Source: an uncultured Chitinophagaceae bacterium (GTDB taxonomy: Bacteria; Bacteroidota; Bacteroidia; Chitinophagales; Chitinophagaceae). From it: a stretch of DNA of 64,000 nucleotides. This document shows positions 43,758 to 52,519 of this stretch, piece by piece. The translations under genes and the position numbers were made by a program. Numbering within the stretch: the stretch's first letter is position 1; the number at the start of each line of letters is the position of its first letter. Location of the stretch: assembly GCA_903881425.1 (NCBI GenBank), contig CAIRTF010000114.1, positions 1 to 64,000 of the forward strand, in the 5' to 3' direction. Under the pieces are notes generated by a model. It was not told the DNA's origin. It searched no databases and saw nothing but the letters and a program-made list of their open reading frames with translations.

Positions 43758-44729
43758 TTACCAGTTACTAAATCTTACACCAATGGCATAAGGGTATTGT
43801 TGTAATCCGGTGCTTTCATTATGAAAAGCATTTAAACTGTACGAGCCATATAATCGAACTGGTCCCAAACCCAATTCTCCAATCAATGCTACACGCCAGG
43901 GTTGTAAATTAAATGTGCCGTAATAATGCTGTTTGCCACGTTCTGCACTGATCTGTTTATCATGCTCACCTACTAAATACCCTGCACTAACTCCGGCACT
44001 GAAACTTAATCCGTTTCTTTTATGTGGTGTGGCATTTACATTAATCATAAATGGCACAGTTAAATAACCGGCATAAATTTTATTTTTCGAAAAATTGATA
44101 GTGTCGTTAAAAATAAAAGCATTGGGAGAACTGCGATAACTTAAATTTTTATCATAACGATAATTATACATCTCCAAACCTAATCCATATTTTAAATTCA
44201 ATACATGTTGAGTGATATTTAATTTTTGAGTGAATATCCAAATATTTACATTGGATGATTTGCCTGTATTCAATGCCATGCTGTTTTTAGTAACAGGCCC
44301 TGCAGTTGCATTCAATGTTTTTAAATAGCCGGAAGATTGAGCGGCAGTATAATTAGTATTATCTCTGAAATTAGCGAAGCCTAAATCCATGATCCACCAG
44401 TTGGTGCTGATATTGGACTGCTTTCTTTTTCTTTTTTTGAGAATATCATCCTGATTATTAAAATGTACATTAACACCAATATGCGGCTTTTCCTGAACAC
44501 TGTCGTTAGTAATTTTTATTCCTTGCGATTCGCCATCACCAAAATGAATTCTTAAGTTACGATAGGTTTTATGCTGATTACTATCCGCAACTTCTTTCTC
44601 TTTATTTTTTTTAATGATAATAAAATTACCTGCTTTAATGGTATCTGTTTTACTGTCATCGTTTTTTTCTTGTGCCATTGCTGTTATTGCAGCGATACTT
44701 AATAATGCTGCCATCGTCATTCGTTTCAT
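43758..44729 (-). CDS. Outer-membrane beta-barrel protein (PorT/OmpA-barrel-like)
   Basis: A 323-residue protein with a signal peptide (MKRMTMAALLSIAAITAMAQ). After a charged linker (about 20-100), the second part is strand-rich and ends in YAIGVRFSNW, an aromatic-terminated last strand. It is the third gene behind an ECF sigma factor and a membrane anti-sigma-like protein, 16 nt after the latter. The organisation suggests an envelope-stress or surface-remodelling output. No more specific family was recognised. Confidence 0.75.
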   Translation of the reverse strand: MKRMTMAALLSIAAITAMAQEKNDDSKTDTIKAGNFIIIKKNKEKEVADSNQHKTYRNLRIHFGDGESQGIKITNDSVQEKPHIGVNVHFNNQDDILKKRKRKQSNISTNWWIMDLGFANFRDNTNYTAAQSSGYLKTLNATAGPVTKNSMALNTGKSSNVNIWIFTQKLNITQHVLNLKYGLGLEMYNYRYDKNLSYRSSPNAFIFNDTINFSKNKIYAGYLTVPFMINVNATPHKRNGLSFSAGVSAGYLVGEHDKQISAERGKQHYYGTFNLQPWRVALIGELGLGPVRLYGSYSLNAFHNESTGLQQYPYAIGVRFSNW

Positions 44730-44745
44730 AAAATGTATTTTAAAT

Positions 44746-45804
44746 TTATTTCGAAGATCCGTTTACCGGAAAACCGGCAATAATGGTTTTTGCATCTTCA
44801 TCTTTTGGTTTATTCAATAATCGACCGGCTTTTTTAATCAAACCGCGTAATTTATTTTTATTGATCTCCATATTGCCAATATATATTGCACTTTTATCTT
44901 CTTCCTCCGTATCCAATTCCTTATACACTGTTTCTTTATATACTGCAGGTTGAATAATATTTCTTGAAGTATTATTTTCATTCAAATTGTTTGCCGCTAT
45001 AATATCAATACTTTTTGAAGAGGGTTCAATGGTACTAACAATAACATCATTCTTAGGCAAATCATTTGTGTAACGAGCAGTATTGCTTTGCGTTGTTGGA
45101 ATAGTATTATTTAATTCTTGTACTGATGTGTTATTTTTTGTTTCTTGAATTGGCGCAATAATATTGTTTTGATGTTGAAGGTTGTTTTGATTATTAATTG
45201 CTGTAATATCTTTTGACGAATTATTATTTATCGATGCTTCAGTTTTTGGCAAAGCAATATTGTTTTTGGCCGATGTATTATTTTTAGCGACTTCTAATTT
45301 CTTTTCAGAAGGAACAATACTCCATAATAAAATACCCAGACCTATGAAAGCCGCTGCTATGGCTATTCTGCGCCAATACAGAAAAACAACCGGCTTTTCT
45401 TCTTTTTTGTACAAAGAATCTTTATCAGGAAAAGCAATAATTTCTTTTGGTAATTGTGTTTGTTTTAATAACGTAAATGAATCTTGTAGTTCCGGATGTT
45501 GTAAAACAAATCTTTCTACTTCATTTCTTTCCGTTTGATTCAACTCATTATCTACATACAATAAAAAGTATTCATCATAATTAGAAAGATTGATGCCAAT
45601 ATTTTCGCTTTTTAATAATATTTCTTTTTCATCAAAAATAATTTCATCAAAAGGTAATTTGGTTTGCAGTAACATTTCCAATTCTGCGGCCAGATCCGGA
45701 TTTTCTTGTACGAACAAGTCAACAGTAATTTTTTGCTCTGCAGACAATTCTCCGTCTACATAAAGTAAAAAAATATTTTCGTAATTATTTCTGTTGATAT
45801 TCAT
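44746..45804 (-). CDS. Putative anti-sigma protein with duplicated N-terminal module
   Basis: A 352-residue protein. Two related 60-residue modules open it: YENIFLLYVDGELSAEQ and YDEYFLLYVDNELNQTE, each followed by FVxxxPxLxxxxxLLxQTxLP. One helix at about 140-160 (WRRIAIAAAFIGLGILLW) follows, then an Asn/Thr-rich low-complexity region (about 165-290) and a tail. The gene starts 1 nt after the ECF sigma stop, so an anti-sigma role is likely. No CHCC zinc finger is visible. The tail would lie in the periplasm. Confidence 0.75.
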   Translation of the reverse strand: MNINRNNYENIFLLYVDGELSAEQKITVDLFVQENPDLAAELEMLLQTKLPFDEIIFDEKEILLKSENIGINLSNYDEYFLLYVDNELNQTERNEVERFVLQHPELQDSFTLLKQTQLPKEIIAFPDKDSLYKKEEKPVVFLYWRRIAIAAAFIGLGILLWSIVPSEKKLEVAKNNTSAKNNIALPKTEASINNNSSKDITAINNQNNLQHQNNIIAPIQETKNNTSVQELNNTIPTTQSNTARYTNDLPKNDVIVSTIEPSSKSIDIIAANNLNENNTSRNIIQPAVYKETVYKELDTEEEDKSAIYIGNMEINKNKLRGLIKKAGRLLNKPKDEDAKTIIAGFPVNGSSK

Positions 45805-45805
45805 T

Positions 45806-46291
45806 TTATAAAACGTTTTCAGGACTTACCAAATAATTTCTCAATGCCAATCTTGCTCTGTGTAAATACACTTTCACCTGACTTTCATTTAAACCCATTA
45901 TTGCTCCAATCTCTTCGTAATTATATCCTTCGTAATCTTTCAGCATCACCAAACTTCTCTGTGTTTCATTTAATCTGTTCAAGGCTTCCATTAAAACCTC
46001 TTTGGTATTCTTGTTTTTTTGATGATCTGTTCTAATCGATTCACTGAATTCTTCTTTTAAATGAATTCTTTTATTTTTTCTGATATGATCGATCATTTGA
46101 TTGTAGGCAACTGTAAACAAATACGATTTTGATTTGTCGTTTTCTACCATTGCTTTATTGCGCCATAATTTTTCAAATGCGGTTTGTACAATATCCTTCG
46201 CATCTTCTTCATGCCTTATATTTTTAAGGATAAAGCGATACACATTATCGGCATGAAAATTCACACAGTCGTTGTATTCTTTTTCGGTCAT
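45806..46291 (-). CDS. ECF-type RNA polymerase sigma factor
   Basis: A 161-residue sigma factor: region 2 (YRFILKNIRHEEDAKDIVQTAFEKLWRN, KSYLFTVAYNQMIDHIRK) and region 4 (LVMLKDYEGYNYEEIGAIMGL, SQVKVYLHRARLALRNYL). It starts with ATG. It heads a three-gene unit with the duplicated anti-sigma-like protein and an outer-membrane barrel. Confidence 0.92.
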   Translation of the reverse strand: MTEKEYNDCVNFHADNVYRFILKNIRHEEDAKDIVQTAFEKLWRNKAMVENDKSKSYLFTVAYNQMIDHIRKNKRIHLKEEFSESIRTDHQKNKNTKEVLMEALNRLNETQRSLVMLKDYEGYNYEEIGAIMGLNESQVKVYLHRARLALRNYLVSPENVL

Positions 46292-46368
46292 AAACAGCCA
46301 GGATATTTTTTATAGTCTCTTTATTTAGGTATGATACGATTGAAGAGTGGTTTTGTTACACTGCAAAG

Positions 46369-46392
46369 AAAAAAAATCCCGCTTAAAGCGGG
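46369..46392 (-). terminator. Terminator of the 46402 small gene
   Basis: CCCGCTT / AAGCGGG with a tight loop (46378-46392) and an eight-T tail on the minus strand. Confidence 0.8.
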
Positions 46393-46401
46393 TAACAAAT
46401 A

Positions 46402-46596
46402 TTATATAGCGGCCAACAATCGGTTAAGTGGATTAAAAACTGAGTTTTCCGGTAAGAATTCTGACTGTTTTTCATTGTTTTTTTTGTCATAAGATGTTTT
46501 ACAAGAATCAAGTACACTTTTTTTGTCTAAAAACGCAAAAGAAAAAGTAACCAATATAAATAGACTCAATGTAATAAGCAGTGATCTAAGTTTCAT
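46402..46596 (-). CDS. Small secreted peptide of unknown function
   Basis: A 64-residue protein with a signal peptide (MKLRSLLITLSLFILVTFSFA) and a short polar tail with one cysteine (DSCKTSYDKKNNEKQSE) ending PLNRLLAAI. A strong terminator lies 10 nt after its stop codon, which supports a genuine gene. It is not like any family I know. It lies upstream of the sigma operon and 152 nt downstream of the FKBP gene. Confidence 0.6.
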   Translation of the reverse strand: MKLRSLLITLSLFILVTFSFAFLDKKSVLDSCKTSYDKKNNEKQSEFLPENSVFNPLNRLLAAI

Positions 46597-46693
46597 TTTA
46601 ATAAAATTTTACTATTAGACGAGCTTATTTGCAAAATGTTACAGAAAATGAAAAAATGAAGTTAGACACTGATATTTCGCAATCAATGATAGA

Positions 46694-46730
46694 AACAAAA
46701 AAGCTGTCACATTTTAAATGCGGCAGCTTT
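46694..46730 (-). terminator. Terminator of the FKBP gene
   Basis: AAAGCTGTCACATTT / AAATGCGGCAGCTTT, about 13 of 15 pairs incl. G-T, then TTTTTTG on the minus strand. It begins 19 nt after the FKBP stop. Confidence 0.8.
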
Positions 46731-46748
46731 CTGCTGATGAAAAATATT

Positions 46749-47471
46749 TTATTTTTCGATTGCTAGTAATTCCACTTCAAAGATTAGGGTTGAGCCGGGA
46801 CCGATTTTTGGTCCGGCAGGATTATCTCCATATGCCAAAGCAGATGGTAAGAATAATTTCCATTTGCTGCCAACAGTCATTAATTGTACAGCTTCTTGCC
46901 AGCCTTTGATAACGCCATCTAACGGAAAAGTTACAGGTTCACCTCTGTCAACAGAACTGTCAAATACAGTACCGTCTATCAATGTTCCATGATAATGACA
47001 TTTTACTTTATCTGTTAATTTTGGTTTAGTGGTGTCTGTTCCGGTTTTTAAAATTTCGTATTGTAATCCATCTGCCAATGTTACTACACCCTTACGTTTT
47101 CCATTGGTCTCTAAAAATTTTTTACCAATCTCCTTATTGGCTGCTAATTTTTCGTTGCTCATTACTTGTATAAAATTTGTTACGCAAGTATTAGATGCTT
47201 CTTCACTAATGGCAATCTTTTTATTTTGTAATACATCGCTCAAACCCTTTTGTAACAGGGTTAAGTTTAACGATGATAGATTTTGTGCCTTCATGTTTTT
47301 AGCAATATTTACGCCCAATGCATAACTGGCACTGTCTTTTAAAGTTTTTAAAGGATTGATAACAGCAGCTGTTGCAGTTGTTACCGGTTTTTTTGCAGGT
47401 GTTGTTTTTGTTTGTGCAAAAACATTTCCAAATAATAAAATAAAACAAATAAGCGATGAGATTTTTTTCAT
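46749..47471 (-). CDS. FKBP-type peptidyl-prolyl cis-trans isomerase
   Basis: A 240-residue exported isomerase: signal peptide to about residue 19 (FGNVFAQ), an N-terminal dimerisation domain (about 38-130: SASYALGVNIAKNMKAQNLSS-type) and a C-terminal FKBP domain with DKVKCHYHGTLIDGTVFDSS, RGEPVTFPL, VIKGWQEAVQLMTVGSKW and the final PGSTLIFEVELL. It is a Mip/FklB-like periplasmic folding factor. The fusion order and length are normal for this group. Transcription runs from the M28 peptidase gene 29 nt upstream. Confidence 0.92.
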   Translation of the reverse strand: MKKISSLICFILLFGNVFAQTKTTPAKKPVTTATAAVINPLKTLKDSASYALGVNIAKNMKAQNLSSLNLTLLQKGLSDVLQNKKIAISEEASNTCVTNFIQVMSNEKLAANKEIGKKFLETNGKRKGVVTLADGLQYEILKTGTDTTKPKLTDKVKCHYHGTLIDGTVFDSSVDRGEPVTFPLDGVIKGWQEAVQLMTVGSKWKLFLPSALAYGDNPAGPKIGPGSTLIFEVELLAIEK

Positions 47472-47500
47472 TTGATGTTTAATTAAATAGGTGTATAAAA

Positions 47501-48979
47501 TTATCTTTCTAATTTAAAACCGGGATCTATTTTAGGACGTTGAGCAATATTCGCAACTTGCCATCCTGTTAAGTACATCCAATCGGTCATACGTTTTAAT
47601 TTTGCATAATTGATATGACCGGGTTTATCCATGGGTGTATGATATTCGCTGTGTAAAACAGTAGTATAAAAAACAGCAGGAATACCTAAACGTGCATAAG
47701 GCAAATGATCGCTACGAAAATAAAAACCTTCTACATGCGTTGTTTTATCCCATAAAGTATCCAGTAAAAATTTGGGCCCTTGTTTATTTGCTGCCATTGC
47801 AATGTTTACCAGATCCGTTGAATTACAATGTGGTGATTGTGAACCTAATAGTGATGCACTGTCCGGATCATTTCTTCCGATCATGTCCCCATTTAAAACA
47901 GCAACAATCGATTGTTTTGAAACTGTAGGATGCGATGAATACCATTTTGAACCAAGCAATCCTCTTTCTTCTGCACCATGCCATACAAATAATGCAGAAC
48001 GTTTGCCGGGTTGTTGATGAAATGCTCTTGCAATGGCAAGTAATGCAACACTGGTACTTGCATTGTCATCAGCACCATTATAAATAGAATCGGTTCCATA
48101 CAGTTGACGGATACCGTCATGATCCTGATGTCCGCTGAATAAAACATATTCGTTTTTTAATGTAGGATCAGTTCCTTCAATAACACCAATAATATTTACA
48201 GAGGGGTATTCAAAATGTTCCACATTAACTAATGCATTCAATTGCAAGCCCTGTTGTTGAACAAAACTGAGTTCACTGTCATGCAACCAAATTACCGGGG
48301 CTTTTGCAGTTACTTTTTCGGTAACACCGCCTTCAATATCATATAATCCCCTTGTTAATTGTGGTAAAATATGCCGCCAACTTTTTTCTGCAAGATCGTC
48401 GGCAATAAATATAATAGCGATGGCTCCTTTTGCAGTTAAGTCAGCATAATATTTTCTCAGCACTGATACCGGATATCTTCTTTCTGCCAATGACACATTC
48501 AAATTAATTCCATCAGGTGAAGCCAAAATTGCAACTGCTTTTCCTTTAATATCTGCTTTATCTATTTCAGCTTTTGTTCCTTTTCCCAAAAAGATAATTG
48601 GCGCAGAAACGTTGGCCGGAGCCGTTTGTGCAATTAATACATCTTTCCATAGTTCAAAAGAGCGGTCTCCAATTTTGATGCTGCTGTTAGACGCAACTCT
48701 GTTTCTCCACATAGAAAAAAATTGAAAATAAGTTCCATCATCACCTGCAGGTTTTAATCCAACTGTTCTCAATTTATTTTCTAACCACATGGATACTTTT
48801 AATTCATCTAAAGTACCCGCTTCTCTACCTTTAAAATGATCGTCTGCCATTTCATAAAGGTCTTTTTTCAAATCTGCTTCTTTGATGGCAGATAATGCAT
48901 TGCTTTTATTCTGCGATAAAGCAGCAGTGATGCTAATAGAAGATGCAAAAAAAACTAAAAAACTTTTATACAATTTCAT
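47501..48979 (-). CDS. M28 family metallopeptidase with PA domain
   Basis: A 492-residue secreted aminopeptidase-like enzyme. Signal peptide to about residue 22 (ITAALSQ). A PA-like insert lies about 130-240. Zinc ligands are visible: SGHQDHDGI (His), NGADDNASTSVALL (Asp), GAEERGLLGS (Glu pair), NGDMIGRNDP (Asp) and HSEYHTPMD (His). It probably trims peptides in the periplasm. It sits directly upstream of the FKBP gene and may share its message. Confidence 0.9.
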   Translation of the reverse strand: MKLYKSFLVFFASSISITAALSQNKSNALSAIKEADLKKDLYEMADDHFKGREAGTLDELKVSMWLENKLRTVGLKPAGDDGTYFQFFSMWRNRVASNSSIKIGDRSFELWKDVLIAQTAPANVSAPIIFLGKGTKAEIDKADIKGKAVAILASPDGINLNVSLAERRYPVSVLRKYYADLTAKGAIAIIFIADDLAEKSWRHILPQLTRGLYDIEGGVTEKVTAKAPVIWLHDSELSFVQQQGLQLNALVNVEHFEYPSVNIIGVIEGTDPTLKNEYVLFSGHQDHDGIRQLYGTDSIYNGADDNASTSVALLAIARAFHQQPGKRSALFVWHGAEERGLLGSKWYSSHPTVSKQSIVAVLNGDMIGRNDPDSASLLGSQSPHCNSTDLVNIAMAANKQGPKFLLDTLWDKTTHVEGFYFRSDHLPYARLGIPAVFYTTVLHSEYHTPMDKPGHINYAKLKRMTDWMYLTGWQVANIAQRPKIDPGFKLER

Positions 48980-49065
48980 GGTAAAGGTTTTGGCTATGAA
49001 TGGCTAAAATACAAAACTCCGCCTTGTGGCAAATTTTAATGGCTAAATCCATTGGTATAAATATT

Positions 49066-50397
49066 TTATGCTAATAGTTTTTCGATTGAGTTGTGCACTT
49101 GCTCAAAATCGAATGCAACAAGCGTTTGCTGCATCATACTTTCAATTTTATCATTGCATAAATTACCTATGCTTCCTTCGTGTGTATGATGCAATTCGGT
49201 AGAATAAGTGAATTTACCGGCTTCAATATCTAATCCTATTTTTTTATAAGCATCACGGAAAGGCATACCTTGTAAAACCAACTTGTTCACTTCTTCCACA
49301 CTAAATGCATATTTGTATTTCTCATCTTTCAGAATATTTTCTTTGATGGAAATATTACTCAGCATCAAAGCTGCCATTTGCAAGCAATCTTTCAATGTTG
49401 TAAAAGCGGGGAATAAATGTTCTTTTAATAATTGCAAATCACGATGATACCCGGATGGCAAATTAGTTGTCATCATGGTTATTTCATTCGGCAATGCTTT
49501 AATGGAATTGCATTTAGAGCGAATCAATTCAAATACATCAGGATTCTTTTTATGTGGCATGATGCTGCTGCCGGTAGTTAATTCTGTTGGAAAAGAAACA
49601 AAATCAAAATTCTGATTCAAGTACAAACACATGTCCATACTCATTCTTGCTAATGTGTCTGCCACATTAGCTAATGCTTGTGCGGTAATGCGTTCGGCTT
49701 TTCCTCGCCCCATTTGTGCATACACCACATTATAATTTAAATCGCTGAAACCCAATAACTGCGTAGTTTGTGTGCGATTGATGGGAAATGATGAACCATA
49801 ACCGGCGGCACTTCCCAAAGGATTTTTATTGACCACTTTATAAGCCGATTGCAAAATAATCACATCATCCACCAAACTTTCTGCATAGGCGCCAAACCAT
49901 AAACCGAATGAAGATGGCATCGCTAATTGTAAATGTGTGTAGCCGGGTAATAAATAATTTTTATACTTTTCGCTTTGCTGAATCAATAATTGGAAGAAAG
50001 GTTGAATATCATTTACTAAACTCTCAATTTCGTCTCTTAAAAATAATTTCACATCAACCAATACCTGATCATTCCTGCTTCTGGCGCTATGAATTTTTTT
50101 GCCTGTATCACCAAGCTTTTCAGTCAATAAAAATTCAACTTGTGAATGAACGTCCTCAACATCATTTCGAATTTCGAATTTCGAATTTCGAATCTGACTG
50201 TAAATATTTTTTAATTCTCCAACCAATTGCTCTGCTTCATCATTCGTCAATAATCCAACGTCGGCAAGCATTGTAGCGTGTGCAATATTTCCTAATACAT
50301 CAAATGGTGCTAATAGCAAATCAAATTCACGGTCATTACCCACAGTAAAATTTTCTACTGCTTTGTTTACATCAATATCTTTTTGCCAGAGTTTCAT
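49066..50397 (-). CDS. argH: Argininosuccinate lyase
   Basis: A 443-residue enzyme of the fumarase/aspartase superfamily; it splits argininosuccinate into arginine and fumarate, the last step of the route. Signature GSSIMPHKKNPDVFE, the catalytic His in GYTHLQLAMP and the SRNDQV motif (RSRNDQVLVDVK). Last gene of the arginine operon, 13 nt after a small membrane protein gene. A TTCGAAA-type repeat (50164-50194) is read in frame and gives RNSKFEIRND in a surface loop near residue 75. Confidence 0.95.
   Translation of the reverse strand: MKLWQKDIDVNKAVENFTVGNDREFDLLLAPFDVLGNIAHATMLADVGLLTNDEAEQLVGELKNIYSQIRNSKFEIRNDVEDVHSQVEFLLTEKLGDTGKKIHSARSRNDQVLVDVKLFLRDEIESLVNDIQPFFQLLIQQSEKYKNYLLPGYTHLQLAMPSSFGLWFGAYAESLVDDVIILQSAYKVVNKNPLGSAAGYGSSFPINRTQTTQLLGFSDLNYNVVYAQMGRGKAERITAQALANVADTLARMSMDMCLYLNQNFDFVSFPTELTTGSSIMPHKKNPDVFELIRSKCNSIKALPNEITMMTTNLPSGYHRDLQLLKEHLFPAFTTLKDCLQMAALMLSNISIKENILKDEKYKYAFSVEEVNKLVLQGMPFRDAYKKIGLDIEAGKFTYSTELHHTHEGSIGNLCNDKIESMMQQTLVAFDFEQVHNSIEKLLA
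50164..50194. repeat. TTTCGAA tandem repeat inside argH
   Basis: Four tandem 7-bp units TTCGAAT/TTCGAAA, fully self-complementary (each contains TTCGAA). Translated in frame as RNSKFEIRN. A degenerate copy lies in argF' at 52986-53020. Confidence 0.65.
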
Positions 50398-50410
50398 GAT
50401 ATATTATTTG

Positions 50411-50644
50411 TTAATCTTCTTTATTAAAAAGATTAAATAGGTCGTTTGTAATAATAAGCTTATTACCAGATTGCATTTTTACTTTTTTAAACCTTGGCGA
50501 AAGTAAAGAAGCAATCATGGCAGGTAATATAAATATCCAATTTGATTTTTCTTTGAAGAAAACCGCTGCTGTTGCAAAAACAATAAAAAATACAATCATG
50601 TAAATCAAAAAAGAAAACAAGAATGCTTTTAATTTCAATGACAT
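50411..50644 (-). CDS. Small membrane protein in the arginine operon
   Basis: A 77-residue protein from ATG 50644 with two helices (about 8-30 and 37-48) and a basic C-terminal tail (SPRFKKVKMQSGNK). Not recognised. It lies 1 nt after the M20 deacylase and 13 nt before argH, so it is embedded in the operon. The frame is open and ends in a normal stop, but no function can be assigned. Confidence 0.6.
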   Translation of the reverse strand: MSLKLKAFLFSFLIYMIVFFIVFATAAVFFKEKSNWIFILPAMIASLLSPRFKKVKMQSGNKLIITNDLFNLFNKED

Positions 50645-50645
50645 G

Positions 50646-51716
50646 TTATACAATTTGATTCAATAATTGAATATACAAATCTATTCCGTTCTTAATTTCA
50701 TCAATATAAATAAATTCATCTGCCGTATGACTTCTGGCACTATCACCCGGTCCCATTTTTAAAGCAGGGAAACTCATCAAAGCTTTATCACTGGTAGTAG
50801 GAGAGCCATAATATTTTCTTCCTAATTCAATACCTGATTGAATAATGGGATGATTGATTGAAATAGAAGTTGAACGCAATCTGCAGCTTCTTGGTATAAC
50901 ATCACTCACTACATTTTTTTTGATGATATCCAATACTTCTTCAAATGTATACAATTCATTTACCCTTACATCAACTGTGAATTTACATTCACTTGGTACT
51001 ACATTGTGTTGTGAACCCGCATTGATAATTGTAACACTCATTTTCATTGGACCTAACAAATCACTCACTTTATCAAATTGATAATTCTTAAACCATACAA
51101 TATCTTTCACTGCCTTATAAATGGCATTATCACCTTCTTCCCGTGCTGCATGTCCCGGAATGCCATGTGTAATACAATCCAGCACCAGCAAGCCTTTCTC
51201 AGCTAGAGCCATATCCATCATCGTTGGCTCACCTACAATACCGAAATCAATTTTAGGTAAACGAGGTAATAAAATCTCCACACCATTCGGTCCGCTAATT
51301 TCTTCTTCTGCAGTTGCAGCGATGATGAAATTATATTTTAAATTTTGTTGTGGATAGAAATACAAAAATACATTGATCAATGCAACCAAACTTCCGCCTG
51401 CATCATTACTTCCTAAGCCAAATAATTTTCCATCTTTTTCAATCGGTTCAAATGGATTAAGCGTATAGGATTTATTGGGTTTAACAGTATCGTGATGAGA
51501 ATTTAAGAGAATGGTTGGTTTGCTTTCATCAAAATATTTATTCTTAGCCCAAATGTTATTTAAATATTGATGTGTAACAACGCCTTTTGATTCAAGAAAA
51601 TGCTGAATGATCTCTGCAGTTTCATCTTCCTCTTTACTTAATGAAGGAGTAGCAATCAATTGTTTTAATAAATTGATGGCATCTTCATGTAACATATGTA
51701 CTGTTTGTTCATTCAT
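50646..51716 (-). CDS. M20 family deacylase of arginine synthesis (ArgE-like, acylcitrulline deacylase)
   Basis: A 356-residue zinc peptidase-like enzyme. Metal and catalytic motifs: NSHHDTVKPN (His-Asp), GLGSNDAGGSLV (Asp), AATAEEEISGPNG (Glu pair) and GEPTMMDMA. Given the order of genes and an N-acylornithine carbamoyltransferase in the operon, its substrate should be the N-acylated citrulline, giving free citrulline for ArgG. Its start overlaps the argB stop by 4 nt (ATGA), so the two are coupled. Confidence 0.88.
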   Translation of the reverse strand: MNEQTVHMLHEDAINLLKQLIATPSLSKEEDETAEIIQHFLESKGVVTHQYLNNIWAKNKYFDESKPTILLNSHHDTVKPNKSYTLNPFEPIEKDGKLFGLGSNDAGGSLVALINVFLYFYPQQNLKYNFIIAATAEEEISGPNGVEILLPRLPKIDFGIVGEPTMMDMALAEKGLLVLDCITHGIPGHAAREEGDNAIYKAVKDIVWFKNYQFDKVSDLLGPMKMSVTIINAGSQHNVVPSECKFTVDVRVNELYTFEEVLDIIKKNVVSDVIPRSCRLRSTSISINHPIIQSGIELGRKYYGSPTTSDKALMSFPALKMGPGDSARSHTADEFIYIDEIKNGIDLYIQLLNQIV

Positions 51717-52513
51717 TGAATGATACTTGTTCCGGAAGTACCGGAAATGAGTTGATGTATTTCTTCTGCCTTACCAATGATCACTTTTGATACACCACTT
51801 TGTAAAGCAGCGAAAGCATTATCCAATTTAGGGATCATGCCTTCGAATATTTTCTTTTCTTCTTTTAATTGTTGATAGGATCTTGGATCGATGGTATTGA
51901 TCACACTGGATTCATCATTCACATCTAACAAAACACCGGCTTTCTCGAATGAATAAATTAATTCAACATTATATAAATGACTCAATGCTTTCGCCGTTTC
52001 CTGCGCAATCGTATCTGCATTGGTATTTAGCAATTGTCCATTTTTATCTACAGTAATGGGTGCCAACACAACAGCCATATTTTGATCTAACAAACTTTTT
52101 AATAAAGCAGTGTTCACCGTATCCACATCACCCACAAAACCATAATCAATACCCTCAACCCCTAAAAGAGAGTTAGCACCACGTTTATGAGAAATAATAC
52201 AATTGCCATCAGCACCACTTAACCCAATAGCATTGCATTGATGCGATTGTAATTTTGCCACAATGTTTTTATTGATTGATCCTGCATATACCATCGTTAC
52301 AATCTTTAATGTTTCAGCATCGGTAATTCTTCTGCCATCAATCATTTGTTGTTCAATACCTAATGCATTGGCAAGTTTAGTGGCTAATTTACCACCTCCA
52401 TGCACTAAGATTTTTTTACCGTTGATAGATGCAAATGATTGTAGGAATGAAGAAAGTATTGTTTCATCATCAATGATATTTCCGCCAATTTTTATGACAT
52501 ATAACTTCTCCAT
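51713..52513 (-). CDS. argB: N-acetyl(succinyl)glutamate kinase
   Basis: A 266-residue amino-acid kinase: KIGGNIID at the start, HGGGKLATKLANALGI, GLSGADGNCI and NTNADTIAQETA. It phosphorylates the N-acylated glutamate. If the pathway is succinylated, as the ArgF' residue 90 suggests, it would act on N-succinylglutamate. It lies 6 nt after argF'. A 27-bp insert (52151-52177) of the GGGG-type repeat adds ANSLLGVEG to the sequence, in an exposed loop. Confidence 0.93.
   Translation of the reverse strand: MEKLYVIKIGGNIIDDETILSSFLQSFASINGKKILVHGGGKLATKLANALGIEQQMIDGRRITDAETLKIVTMVYAGSINKNIVAKLQSHQCNAIGLSGADGNCIISHKRGANSLLGVEGIDYGFVGDVDTVNTALLKSLLDQNMAVVLAPITVDKNGQLLNTNADTIAQETAKALSHLYNVELIYSFEKAGVLLDVNDESSVINTIDPRSYQQLKEEKKIFEGMIPKLDNAFAALQSGVSKVIIGKAEEIHQLISGTSGTSIIQ
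52151..52177. repeat. GGGG-type palindromic repeat copy in argB
   Basis: Plus strand ACCCTCAACCCCTAAAAGAG then AGTTAGC: a degenerate copy of the family with core CCCCTTTAGGGG. In frame as RGANSLLGVEG on the minus strand. Confidence 0.7.
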
Positions 52514-52519
52514 AATCTT

